64,000 nucleotides of DNA from an uncultured Clostridium sp. (GTDB lineage Bacteria; Bacillota; Clostridia; Lachnospirales; Lachnospiraceae): positions 28,135 through 92,134 of the forward strand of contig CAMMNN010000010.1 of assembly GCA_946498245.1 (NCBI GenBank), given 5' to 3'. Of the stretch, positions 42,313 to 50,670 are shown one piece after another; position 1 is the first letter of the stretch; every line of letters starts with the position of its first letter. The position numbers and the translations under genes were made by a program. The notes beneath the pieces were generated by a model, which worked only from the letters and a program-made list of their open reading frames with translations, made no database searches and was not told the origin of the DNA.

Positions 42313-44373
42313 TTATAAATCTGAGTCGTCAGTATCCATATCCAGTTCGATTTCCAGATCGCCGGCAAATACCTGATCGTCCTTGCCAAGAGCTCCGGGA
42401 ATAATGGAGAAGGTATTGGAGATACCGTCTTGAGCGTCTTTAAAAGGCAGTTTTGCAACGGAAGCCAGAGACGCTACTGCGCCATGGGTATCTCTGCGGT
42501 GCATGGGGTTGGCTCCGGGAGCGAAGGCTTCGCCTGCTTTTCTGCCGTCCGGCGTAGAACCGGTATTTTTACCATACACTACATTTGAAGTAATTGTCAA
42601 GATGGAGGTGGTAGGAATACCGCCGCGGTAGGTGTGGTTGCCCTTTACGTAATTCATAAAAGTATGAACCAGTTCGCTGGCGATATTGTCAACGCGATCA
42701 TCATTATTGCCGTATTTGGGGAAGTCGCCCTCTACCTCATAATCGACTACAATACCGTTTTCGTCACGGATGGTTTTTACCTTAGCGTATTTAATAGCGG
42801 AAAGGGAATCAGCCACTACGGAAAGGCCGGCAATACCGGTAGCAAACCAACGGGTTACCTTTTTATCGTGAAGGGCCATCTGAATACGCTCATAGCAGTA
42901 GCGGTCATGATTGTAATGAATAATATTAAGGGCATTCACATAAACCTGAGCCAGCCACTTCATCATATCTTTGTATTTGTCCATTACCTCATCATAATCC
43001 AGATATTCGGAAGTGATGGGACGGTATTTGGGACCAACCTGCTTTTTGGTGATTTCATCTACTCCGCCGTTAATGGCGTACAGCAGGCATTTGGCCAGAT
43101 TTGCCCTGGCGCCGAAGAACTGCATCTCTTTGCCGACTCTCATGGAAGATACGCAGCAGGCAATGGCATAGTCATCTCCATGAGTAACTCGCATCAGATC
43201 GTCGTTTTCATATTGGATAGATGATGACTCAATTGAGGTCTTAGCGCAGAAGCGCTTAAAATTAAGCGGCAAATTTGTCGACCAAAGCACGGTCAGATTG
43301 GGCTCCGGAGCAGTTCCCAGATTTTTCAGCGTGTGCAGGTAACGGAAAGACATTTTGGTTACCATATGGCGGCCGTCAATGCCTACGCCGCCGATAGACT
43401 CTGTTACCCAGGTGGGGTCGCCAGAGAAAAGCTCGTTGTACTCAGGTGTACGGGCAAATTTCACCAGACGCAGCTTCATAATAAAATGATCGACAAACTC
43501 CTGAATCTGCTCCTCTGTGTATTTACCGGACTTTAAGTCGCGCTCTGCATAAATGTCGATAAAAGTAGAAGTCCGTCCAAGGGACATAGCGGCGCCATTC
43601 TGCTCTTTAACGGCAGCCAGATAGCCGAAATACAGCCATTGAATCGCCTCTTTTACATCCGTAGCAGGCTGGGAAATATCGTAGCCGTAGATTTTACCCA
43701 ACTCTTTCAGTTCCTCTAATGCGCGGATCTGTTCGGAAAGCTCTTCACGCTCCCGGATAACATCAGAGTACATAATGGTACGGGTAGTATTTTTCTGTTC
43801 CGTCTTATCTTCAATAAGCCGATCAACACCGTAAAGAGCTACACGGCGGTAGTCGCCGATAATACGTCCTCTTCCGTATGCATCGGGAAGCCCGGTGATA
43901 ATATGGCTGGAACGGCAGGCTCTCATTTCCGGAGTGTAAGCGTCAAAAACGCCTGCGTTGTGGGTTTTTCTATGCTTTGTAAAAAATTCTACAATTTCAG
44001 GATCTACCTCATAGCCATTATCCTGGCAGGCTTTTACCGCCATGCGGATGCCGCCGTAGGGCTGGAGGGAACGTTTAAAGGGCTTGTCTGTCTGAAAGCC
44101 GACAATGGTTTCTTTATCTTTGTTTAAATATCCGGGTCCGTGAGAAGTGATGGTGGAAATAATTTTGGTATCCATATCAAGTACGCCGCCGGCTTCTCTT
44201 TCCTGTCTGGAAAGATCCATTACCTGATCCCACAAATCCTTTGTATTTTGGGTAGGACCGGCAAGAAATGCGTCATCACCGTCGTAAGGAGTGTAATTTT
44301 TCTGTATGAAATCGCGGACGTTGATCTCCTTCTGCCATACGCCGGGATGAAAAGTGTTCCATTCTGGTCTCAT
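42313..44373 (-). CDS. pflB: Pyruvate formate-lyase large subunit, lacking the glycyl-radical domain
   Basis: 686 residues that match pyruvate formate-lyase (EC 2.3.1.54) up to about residue 665. The adjacent catalytic cysteines are C406-C407 in AIACCVSSM. The N-terminus ([20 protein letters not shown]) and the substrate region [18 protein letters not shown] are normal. After [15 protein letters not shown] the chain ends in an acidic tail ([19 protein letters not shown]) and a stop, about 60 residues before where the radical glycine would be. A stop codon, spacer and AGGAGGA precede the next gene, so this is a true gene end rather than a single frameshift. Confidence 0.95.
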   Translation of the reverse strand: MRPEWNTFHPGVWQKEINVRDFIQKNYTPYDGDDAFLAGPTQNTKDLWDQVMDLSRQEREAGGVLDMDTKIISTITSHGPGYLNKDKETIVGFQTDKPFKRSLQPYGGIRMAVKACQDNGYEVDPEIVEFFTKHRKTHNAGVFDAYTPEMRACRSSHIITGLPDAYGRGRIIGDYRRVALYGVDRLIEDKTEQKNTTRTIMYSDVIREREELSEQIRALEELKELGKIYGYDISQPATDVKEAIQWLYFGYLAAVKEQNGAAMSLGRTSTFIDIYAERDLKSGKYTEEQIQEFVDHFIMKLRLVKFARTPEYNELFSGDPTWVTESIGGVGIDGRHMVTKMSFRYLHTLKNLGTAPEPNLTVLWSTNLPLNFKRFCAKTSIESSSIQYENDDLMRVTHGDDYAIACCVSSMRVGKEMQFFGARANLAKCLLYAINGGVDEITKKQVGPKYRPITSEYLDYDEVMDKYKDMMKWLAQVYVNALNIIHYNHDRYCYERIQMALHDKKVTRWFATGIAGLSVVADSLSAIKYAKVKTIRDENGIVVDYEVEGDFPKYGNNDDRVDNIASELVHTFMNYVKGNHTYRGGIPTTSILTITSNVVYGKNTGSTPDGRKAGEAFAPGANPMHRRDTHGAVASLASVAKLPFKDAQDGISNTFSIIPGALGKDDQVFAGDLEIELDMDTDDSDL

Positions 44374-44414
44374 AAAGTCCTCCTAGTAAAAAATATACTT
44401 TTGTGTTCCAAAAC

Positions 44415-44444
44415 ATTATAGAATGAATACTGTATACACGTCAA
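44415..44444 (-). promoter_or_regulatory. Promoter of the pfl operon
   Basis: Read leftward, TTGACG (complement of 44439-44444), 18 nt, TATAAT (complement of 44415-44420). The spacer holds TGTATACAG, a near-palindrome, and TTTTGTGTTCCAAAACAT lies just downstream (44397-44414), loosely like a Rex (NADH/NAD) operator but not a clean match. Confidence 0.65.
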
Positions 44445-44508
44445 GGAGATCTATAAAAAAAGTAGTGTGTATGGAAAGAAAAACACGCGCTCTTTCAAAG
44501 ATTGCGCC

Positions 44509-44537
44509 TTGCCAAAATACCGTAAAGGTATTATAGT
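44509..44537 (+). promoter_or_regulatory. Promoter of the DUF1858 gene
   Basis: TTGCCA (44509-44514), 17 nt, TATAGT (44532-44537), 31 nt before the start codon. It is divergent from the pfl promoter, 65-90 nt apart. Confidence 0.6.
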
Positions 44538-44568
44538 GTATGTAGCACACGAAAAGGAGGAAACTGTA

Positions 44569-44772
44569 ATGTTAATTAATAAAGATATGCTGATTGGCGA
44601 ACTGCTTCAGGTAGACGACTGCATCGCTCCTATTTTAATGAGAGCCGGAATGCATTGCCTGGGCTGCCCTGCTTCTCAGGGGGAATCCCTGGAGGAAGCC
44701 TGCATGGTACATGGAATTGACTGCGATGCTTTAGTAACAGGCATCAATGAAATCCTGGCCACAAAGGGCTGA
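44569..44772 (+). CDS. DUF1858 domain protein
   Basis: 67 residues: a DUF1858 helical domain, with [20 protein letters not shown] and the conserved [19 protein letters not shown]. The cysteines at C18, C30, C33 and C45 are typical and may bind a metal or act in redox chemistry. These proteins often accompany anaerobic metabolism. AAGGAGG lies 8 nt before the ATG at 44569. Divergent from pflB, so co-regulation with fermentation genes is plausible. Confidence 0.85.
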   Translation: MLINKDMLIGELLQVDDCIAPILMRAGMHCLGCPASQGESLEEACMVHGIDCDALVTGINEILATKG

Positions 44773-44786
44773 TATTTATTTCCGTA

Positions 44787-44968
44787 TAAAAAGGGGCGCC
44801 GTTTGCTAATGGCGTCCTTTTTTGCGGAATAAGGGACGCATCAACGGAATACCAGGCCTAATGAAAAGAATGGGAAGAAGTTTCGTCCTATTCTGTAATG
44901 TTTTGGAGTGTCCAATGCAGGCTTGCAAGATGCCCTATTGGACATAGGTAGTTAGCCAAAACTAACCT
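44787..44968 (-). ncRNA. Candidate small RNA, about 180 nt
   Basis: Leftward transcript with its own promoter and a shared terminator (44793-44823). Near its 5' end TGTCCAAT and ATTGGACA (44909-44916 with 44937-44944) form a hairpin extended by AGGGC/GCCT. An AGGTTAG/CTAACTACCT hairpin comes before it. Near the 3' end, GCGTCC (complement of 44834-44839) can pair with GGACGC of the terminator, an alternative to the terminator stem. No reading frame fits. Length would suit a 6S-like RNA, but I cannot confirm the 6S bubble structure. Confidence 0.5.
44793..44823. terminator. Bidirectional terminator, DUF1858 gene and candidate sRNA
   Basis: GGGGCGCC (44793-44800) and GGCGTCC (44811-44817) form the stem. 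TTTTTT follows on the right and TTTTT (complement of AAAAA) on the left, so it serves both strands. Confidence 0.8.
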
Positions 44969-44974
44969 ATTAAA

Positions 44975-45003
44975 ATTATACATGATTTCAGAACGGGAGT
45001 CAA
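44975..45003 (-). promoter_or_regulatory. Promoter of the candidate sRNA
   Basis: Read leftward, TTGACT (complement of 44998-45003), 17 nt, TATAAT (complement of 44975-44980). No coding region follows, only the hairpin-rich segment ending at the shared terminator. Confidence 0.65.
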
Positions 45004-45141
45004 TGTTTTTATATAAGTTCAATCCGGACAAAAGAAAAGCATAAATTGATGGGGAGAACCTGTCAAATCCTTTCGTTGGCTCTGACAGATTCCCCCTTTT
45101 TAAGTGCTGTGCGTATGTGTCGGAAAAGCGTAACAGCGAGA

Positions 45142-45861
45142 TTATAGGCCTGCTAAAATCTGAACCGCGTTTTCGCGGATAAGTACGTCGTAATGTTCGG
45201 CATAGTAGGATTCCGTGGCATAATCATGACGAATTTTTGTTCCGTATTCCGCCAAAGTATTGCAGATACGGCTGAAGTCCTTGTTGTCAGCGGGCTTTTT
45301 CAAAACCAGATAATACGGTCCTTCCTCCGGCTTTTTATAGAGAATGCTTTCTCCGGAAAAATGCCCTCCGGCAGCTCTGGCAGCTTCGCTGATTAAGTCC
45401 AGTTTGGGGAAAGTAAAGACCCGGAATGCATTGGAAATGTCTCCTTCTTCCTGCAGAGATGCAGGCTGGGGAAGAGTCTTTCCCTTTTCCGGTTCCTGAA
45501 GGAGATTTAAAAGGCCATCAGCCCCCTCCAACAGTTCCGTGGTAAGGTTCTCAAAAAAGGAGTCTTCTTCGTGAGAGGGAGAAAACTTAGAGAAGCGGGT
45601 ATCTAACTCCTCCGGATCCTCAATTTTTGTGATTACTAACATAACGCTTTCGTTGGAAAGCGGAATTGCTTCTACCATCAGCGGAATATCTTCCGCCTCA
45701 AAGCCCACTTCATTAGAGGCCTTTTGAATCATTTCCCGGAACAGGTTCCGGGCCTTTTCGCTGCCATAAGCCAATTCGCCCAGATTCAGATTCCGGACAC
45801 TTAAATCAAAACTGGTAAGGGTGCAGCGGATTTGGTTTTCATTAATACGTTCTATTTTCAT
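45142..45861 (-). CDS. mecA: MecA-like adaptor protein
   Basis: 239-residue adaptor that delivers proteins to ClpC/ClpP. The N-terminal domain (1-85) opens MKIERINENQIRCTLTSFDL, and the C-terminal domain (about 140-239) has a FRVFTFPKLDLISEAARA segment, with an acidic linker (about 90-135) between. In Bacillus the C-terminal domain binds ClpC. ATG at 45861. The competence function of MecA is not implied here; general proteostasis is likely. Confidence 0.85.
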   Translation of the reverse strand: MKIERINENQIRCTLTSFDLSVRNLNLGELAYGSEKARNLFREMIQKASNEVGFEAEDIPLMVEAIPLSNESVMLVITKIEDPEELDTRFSKFSPSHEEDSFFENLTTELLEGADGLLNLLQEPEKGKTLPQPASLQEEGDISNAFRVFTFPKLDLISEAARAAGGHFSGESILYKKPEEGPYYLVLKKPADNKDFSRICNTLAEYGTKIRHDYATESYYAEHYDVLIRENAVQILAGL

Positions 45862-45928
45862 GGAAAATCACTTCCTGTTCTGTCAGTCCCATAAGGGAAT
45901 CAATTAATTGATATACGTCCTCACCATA

Positions 45929-45958
45929 ACTATACTATATTCTATCATGAAATATCAA
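45929..45958 (-). promoter_or_regulatory. Promoter of mecA
   Basis: Read leftward, TTGATA (complement of 45953-45958), 18 nt, TATAGT (complement of 45929-45934). A perfect palindrome ATCAATTAATTGAT lies at 45898-45911, in the leader. Confidence 0.55.
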
Positions 45959-46091
45959 TTACTATGTGAATAATTTATGAAAAATTTAGGAAAGAAGTTC
46001 CCTGACAAGAAGAAGGAAAAATAAAAAAAGAATCAGGAAGGGACGGGTAATGTCTAAATAAGTCTATTAAAAGGGCGGGAGGAATATTCGG

Positions 46092-46120
46092 TTGAAAATC
46101 CGTCTGCCCTGTATTATAAT
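46092..46120 (+). promoter_or_regulatory. Promoter of the kinase gene
   Basis: TTGAAA (46092-46097), 17 nt, TATAAT (46115-46120), about 38 nt before the TTG start codon. Confidence 0.7.
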
Positions 46121-46158
46121 AGGGTCACCAGAGATGGCATTGGAAGAGGGAGGCGGTC

Positions 46159-47613
46159 TTGGCAGACACCATTCTGTTCGGAAAATACCAACTGTGTCGT
46201 ATCATTGGAAAAGGACGAACCGGGACGGTTTATCAGGCACGCCATTTAAGCCTGGGAGAGTACCGGGCAATCAAACAGGTGGCCAAAGCAGACGTTTGCG
46301 GCAGAGAGTTTCGCCGTGAGGCCTTGCTGTTAAAAGAGCTCCGGCATCCGGGAATACCAATTGTATACGATCTGGAAGAAGACAAAACGCATTACTATCT
46401 GATCGAAGAATTTCTTGAAGGAGAATCTATAAGCGCCTTAGTGAAACGCTTAGGCAATCTTACGGGAAACATGGTGATCCGTTACGGGATACAGATATGT
46501 GACCTGGTGCATTACCTGCATTCTGCAGGAACTGAACCCATTTTGTACCTGGATTTACAGCCGAATAATTTATTGCTATGCCATGGAACCATTAAATTGG
46601 TAGATTTTGGCTGCGCGGAATATCAGTCGCAGGCCAATAAAACCAGCATTCGCTACGGGACGCCTGGATGTGCTGCTCCGGAACAGTACACAAGGGAACC
46701 GTTGGATGTACGGACCGACATTTATGCCATTGGTGTGATCCTTTTCTATCTGGCGACCGGATATTTGCCGGAGAGCGGGGACAGGGAGAACCGGGCGGAT
46801 TTGGATATGGCAATAGGGAGAGGACTGTATGCTGTTATCCGAGACTGTATGTGCAGCCGGGAATTGCGTATAGAGTCGGCCCTGGAGGTAAAAAAGCGGC
46901 TGGAAAAGCTATTTGATTTAGAACCATGGATATTCCAAAATGATTCCCTGCCATCTCTGATTCTGTCTTTTGCCGGAAGCGGACCCAATATAGGGGTTAC
47001 CCATCTGGCATTAGGCCTGTCAGCTTGTCTTTGGAAATGGGGAATCCCCAATCTTTACGAGGAGTGTAATCCGTCGGGCCATGCAATGTTAATAGCAGAA
47101 AGCGCCGGCGCTGATCCGGACGATTCGGGAATTTGCCGTGTAGGTTCCTGGCTGATCCGTCCGGAGTATGGGCCTCAGGTTAGATTTCGGAGAGCAGCCG
47201 GATACCCGGTTGTAATTCGGGACTACGGGGATATAAAAAAAGGATCCGGACGTTTAAAGCGAAACGTGCGTGTGGAAGGAAGTACCTGCCGCCAAAGGAT
47301 GATTTTGGTATGCGGAGGCAAAGCCTACGAGATACCGGAAAACCAAAAGGCAGAGGCAATGGCTGCGGACGCAGCGACGAAGGCGATAATGCTCTGCAAT
47401 TTTACAGAGCCCGGATTTCGTCCTGCGCGTTTGGAAAGGCCCTTTTTCTGCTGCATGGCAGCGCCGTATTTTCGGGAAACCGGACGGCCTTCAAAGGACG
47501 CAGAAGCCTTTTTTCGAGAATTGTGGAGCAGGCTGACCGATGGGAAAGGAGTTGAGCGATACAAAAAATTTTTCCTAAAAAGACAATTTTATCCCATGAA
47601 AGGGAAACCATAG
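46159..47613 (+). CDS. Serine/threonine protein kinase fused to a degenerate P-loop domain
   Basis: 484 residues starting at a TTG with GGGAGG 5 nt upstream. Kinase domain about 8-260: glycine loop IGKGRTGTVYQAR, ATP lysine K39 in AIKQV, catalytic D132 and N137 in LYLDLQPNNLLL, and DFG at 149-151. The usual HRD is YLD, so it is a non-RD kinase. From about residue 270 a second domain begins with LILSFAGSGPNIGVTHLALGLS, laid out like a MinD/ParA P-loop strand but lacking the lysine; its later part has VVIRDYGDI. No PASTA or membrane segment is present. The next gene has the same odd P-loop. Confidence 0.8.
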   Translation: MADTILFGKYQLCRIIGKGRTGTVYQARHLSLGEYRAIKQVAKADVCGREFRREALLLKELRHPGIPIVYDLEEDKTHYYLIEEFLEGESISALVKRLGNLTGNMVIRYGIQICDLVHYLHSAGTEPILYLDLQPNNLLLCHGTIKLVDFGCAEYQSQANKTSIRYGTPGCAAPEQYTREPLDVRTDIYAIGVILFYLATGYLPESGDRENRADLDMAIGRGLYAVIRDCMCSRELRIESALEVKKRLEKLFDLEPWIFQNDSLPSLILSFAGSGPNIGVTHLALGLSACLWKWGIPNLYEECNPSGHAMLIAESAGADPDDSGICRVGSWLIRPEYGPQVRFRRAAGYPVVIRDYGDIKKGSGRLKRNVRVEGSTCRQRMILVCGGKAYEIPENQKAEAMAADAATKAIMLCNFTEPGFRPARLERPFFCCMAAPYFRETGRPSKDAEAFFRELWSRLTDGKGVERYKKFFLKRQFYPMKGKP

Positions 47614-47618
47614 GCATT

Positions 47619-48161
47619 TTGGGAGCGTCGGCTGGAATTGGAACCACCCATTTTGTACTGCTGCTATCTAACTATCTTACAGGATTTAAAAGGAAACCAA
47701 CGGCAGTACTGGAGTGGAACCGGCACGGAGACTTTTGCCGGCTGGGAAAAGTCTGTCTTGGTCAATCGAAACCGGCAGAGCATTACCGGATCTTAGGAGC
47801 GGATTATTTTCCCGGAGCAAATGAAGAAACCTTGATAAAGTGTATGAATGGCCCGTTTGCGGAACTCATTTTTGATTACGGACGGGAAGAAGATGGAGGT
47901 TGGACCGGATTGATCCGATGTCATAAAAAGATTTTGATAGTGTCTTTCAGCGAATGGCAGATAGAGGCGGCAATCCGTCTCTTTCAAAAACCAAAGCCGG
48001 AAAAGGAAGGCTGGTATTATTTTGCCTCTTTTGGCAGCGACGAGTCCAGGAAAGAAGCAGAACGGCGTTTGGGCCTCTCTGTTTGGAAAGTACCGTATTT
48101 GCCTGATGCCTATGGTGTTACGAAAGAAACCATTAGCCTGTTTGGACGGCTATGGAAGTAA
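47619..48161 (+). CDS. P-loop-like companion protein of the kinase
   Basis: At least 180 residues. As read from a TTG it begins MGASAGIGTTHFVLLLSNYL, which repeats the kinase's GSGPNIGVTHLALGLS motif, so the two share the same degenerate P-loop (GxGTTH/NIGVTH in place of GxGKT). The frame is open back to 47556 and includes ETIGILGAS, the strand that should precede a P-loop, so the true start is probably upstream. AAAGGAG (47545-47551) is spaced for an ATA at 47559; no ATG, GTG or TTG is available there. ELIFDYGREE is a Walker B-like strand. Function unknown. Confidence 0.65.
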   Translation: MGASAGIGTTHFVLLLSNYLTGFKRKPTAVLEWNRHGDFCRLGKVCLGQSKPAEHYRILGADYFPGANEETLIKCMNGPFAELIFDYGREEDGGWTGLIRCHKKILIVSFSEWQIEAAIRLFQKPKPEKEGWYYFASFGSDESRKEAERRLGLSVWKVPYLPDAYGVTKETISLFGRLWK

Positions 48162-48282
48162 ATGCAGGCTGCGGTTATATGTCACGGAGCCTTCTTGTGC
48201 CGCAGCCGTGCTTCCATGCAGATAAGCTTTTTAGCGTAAAAACGGTCGTCCCGGCACAATAAAGCCATACTGAGGAGGATAT

Positions 48283-48535
48283 ATGGGGGGGAGAAGAAGA
48301 GAAAAAGAATCAGGAGCGCATTTATTTAGAAGGATTAAAACGCTATTCAGACAGAGGAATCCCTATTTATATTGATGGAAAGCGAAGCACAGAAGCCGAT
48401 TGGCATAAAATATTTGAAGTCCACGAGGACGGAGGCTTTTATATGGGTGACTATGTAGGCGCAGATGAAGGCTGCCTGAGAGAAATACGGTTCGACCGGG
48501 TTTATTTATGCACAAAAGACAAACCTGGTTTTTAA
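48283..48535 (+). pseudogene. Small gene put out of frame by a G7 tract after the start codon
   Basis: An ATG (48283-48285) with AGGAGG 4 nt upstream is followed by a run of G (48285-48291, seven in all). In the ATG frame translation stops after 30 codons. In the frame one base over, a clean 80-codon sequence follows: EEEKKNQERIYLEGLKRYSD, RGIPIYIDGKRSTEADWHKI and FYMGDYVGADEGCLREIRFD, ending at TAA 48533-48535. Loss of a single G joins the two, giving MGGEEEKKN at the start. It is a phase-variable gene, a decayed gene, or a sequencing error. I do not recognise the family. Confidence 0.5.
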
Positions 48536-48992
48536 AGAGATAAAAAAGGGAAGAGGGAAGTTAGAGATGCCATCTCAGCCTGGAGAGCAGCACCTAACGG
48601 GAGGGCAGGTAATAAAAATTTCATTATACTTGCATGATGAGATATGATATAATATGAGCACTTAGTGAGGCTTTTTCGAACTTAGTGCGAATCTATACCT
48701 GTCCACTTAACGAGGTCTTCCACGAGTTTAGTGGACATGGTATAATGGCTACAAAGCAGCTATTAGGCCTGTACCGGTTTGTGTCCGTCCGGAGGGCGGG
48801 CAAATACAGCAGTGAGCCGTGCACATCAATATAGTATGTCCGGAGGACATGGTATAATAGCCGCAAAGCGGTTATTATACTATGCATACCGGTTTCTGCG
48901 TCCACTGCAGAAATCCGGACGAAAAATTCCGCCGGAGGCTTCCATGGCCACGCAGCGGACCGGGGGCGCCAAATTTTATGGAGGAAATGCCA
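48536..48992. other. Gene-free stretch made mainly of palindromic repeats
   Basis: About 455 nt with no supported reading frame. It holds the 99-nt repeat at 48648-48746, then two further related hairpins (GGTATAATGGCTAC...GCAGCTATTA at 48740-48765 and GGTATAATAGCCGC...GCGGTTATTATACT at 48851-48881), each followed by a CCGGTTT-TG-GTCC motif. The GH18 gene starts directly after. Confidence 0.6.
48648..48746 (+). repeat. Palindromic repeat, family A, left copy
   Basis: 99 nt containing two hairpins: GCACTTAGT with ACTTAGTGC, and TGTCCACT with AGTGGACA. It is an inverted copy of 54523-54621, identical at about 90 of 99 positions, with compensating changes in the second stem. Confidence 0.85.
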
Positions 48993-50651
48993 ATGATAAA
49001 GAAACTTTTGCCAATGTTTATTGCCATTGGACTAATTATATTAGTAATAGCCGGTTACATGGGGTACCGGGTGATAGAGCGCTATACGCCTTCACGGGAA
49101 TGGACTACGGCGGAGGCTGTGTTTGGCATGGAAGAAGATACCGTGGCGGTAGTTTTAAATGAAGAGCTTTCAGAAACCAGGGGAATGTATCTTGACGGAG
49201 AAATTTATCTGCCGGTGGAATGGGTGAATGAAAATCTGAACAAGAGATTTTATTGGGATCAGCAGGAGAAAATTCTTTCCTATGCCCTTCCTACGGAAGT
49301 GCTTTACGCGGACAGTACAACACAGGGAAGCGGTGGGAAACCGCTTTTATGGGTAACAGATGAAGGGGTTTCCCTCTCCCTGGGACTGATTGCCGCTTAT
49401 ACAGATATGGAAACAGAAATCTTTGATCAAGGTGAAATAAAGAGAGTATTTATTAACAATACCTGGGAACCGGAGCTGTGGGCGGCAGTGTCAAAGGACA
49501 GTGCAGTTCGCTTTAGAGGCGGTATTAAGAGTCCCATTCTTACTACTGCGGAAAAGGGTGTCAGCCTGAAAGTGCTGGAACAAATGGACAACTGGTCCAA
49601 AGTCCGTACTCCGGATGGATTAATCGGATATGTACAGAACAGTAAACTGGGAGATGTGGAAGAGATAGTGCCTCAAAGCAATTTTGCAGCCCCGGAATAC
49701 ACCAGAACAGCTTTGGATGAAAAGGTATGTATGGCGTGGCACCAGGTGACGACAAAAGAAGCCAACAGTACTTTTGACGAGTACTATGCCAATACCAGAG
49801 GGCTCAATGTAATCAGTCCCACATGGTTTGCATTGACTGATAACGAAGGAAATTACACTTGTCTGGCAGATCAGGAGTATGTTAGAAAGGCCCACGATGC
49901 AGGACTGCAGGTTTGGGCGTTGATTGATAATTTCAGTGAAAATGTGCAGTCTGAAGTGCTTTTGGCAAGGACGTCTGTACGGAAAAAGCTAATTGAAAGT
50001 CTGATGGAGGATGCGGAAACTTACGGATTTGACGGATATAACCTGGACTTTGAAAGTCTGAAGGAAAGCGCTGGACCTCATTATGTTCAGTTTATACGGG
50101 AGATGTCAGTGGCCTGCCGTAATAATGGGTTGGTTCTTTCTGTAGATAATTATGTGCCTGCTGCGTATAATCAGTTTTATGACAGGCATGAGCAGGGGAT
50201 TGTGGCGGATTACGTTATTATTATGGGATATGATGAACATTATGCCGGAGGCGATCCGGGTTCTGTTGCATCTTTAGATTATGTAAAAAATGGAATAGAG
50301 GGTACGCTGAAGGATGTTCCAAAGGAGAAGGTAATTAACGCCGTTCCCCTTTATACGCGTATTTGGACCGAAAAAGAGGATGGAACTGTGACCTCAGAGG
50401 CTGCGGGGATTTCCAAAGCCCAGCAGTGGATTGAGGATAACCAAATAGAATTGTATTGGCAGGACAGCCTGGGACAGTATTTTGGGGAACTCGGAATAGA
50501 AGGAGGCTCTCAGTATTTATGGATGGAGGAAGCCAGATCATTGGGATTAAAAATGGATTTAATAAAAGAATATGATTTGGCTGGAGTCGCGTGTTGGAAG
50601 CTGGGATTGGAACCGGAAGATATTTGGGACGTTATTGCAGGCAACGAATAA
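48993..50651 (+). CDS. Glycoside hydrolase family 18 protein with SH3-like domain, membrane anchored
   Basis: 552 residues. Start at 48993 with GGAGG 8 nt upstream. An N-terminal membrane helix (about 5-27) anchors or exports it. The region 45-150 resembles a copper-amine-oxidase-N-like wall-binding domain. An SH3-like domain follows (LKVLEQMDNWSKVRTPDGLI). The C-terminal GH18 barrel (about 235-552) has the active-site motif FDGYNLDFES: DxxNxDxE in place of DxxDxDxE, as in the YaaH/SleL branch of bacterial wall hydrolases. It probably acts on peptidoglycan. First gene of an envelope operon. Confidence 0.85.
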   Translation: MIKKLLPMFIAIGLIILVIAGYMGYRVIERYTPSREWTTAEAVFGMEEDTVAVVLNEELSETRGMYLDGEIYLPVEWVNENLNKRFYWDQQEKILSYALPTEVLYADSTTQGSGGKPLLWVTDEGVSLSLGLIAAYTDMETEIFDQGEIKRVFINNTWEPELWAAVSKDSAVRFRGGIKSPILTTAEKGVSLKVLEQMDNWSKVRTPDGLIGYVQNSKLGDVEEIVPQSNFAAPEYTRTALDEKVCMAWHQVTTKEANSTFDEYYANTRGLNVISPTWFALTDNEGNYTCLADQEYVRKAHDAGLQVWALIDNFSENVQSEVLLARTSVRKKLIESLMEDAETYGFDGYNLDFESLKESAGPHYVQFIREMSVACRNNGLVLSVDNYVPAAYNQFYDRHEQGIVADYVIIMGYDEHYAGGDPGSVASLDYVKNGIEGTLKDVPKEKVINAVPLYTRIWTEKEDGTVTSEAAGISKAQQWIEDNQIELYWQDSLGQYFGELGIEGGSQYLWMEEARSLGLKMDLIKEYDLAGVACWKLGLEPEDIWDVIAGNE

Positions 50652-50670
50652 AACAGGCGGAGAGAGAAAA

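Noticed and set aside
44397..44414. Rex operator in the pfl promoter
   Set aside because: TTTTGTGTTCCAAAACAT is only partly palindromic and departs from the TTGTGA-TCACAA type consensus, so it is mentioned but not listed as a site.
45060..45095. Terminator after mecA (CTGTCA with TGACAG)
   Set aside because: The stem is short and has no T-run on the leftward strand; it may be a hairpin but termination is not supported.
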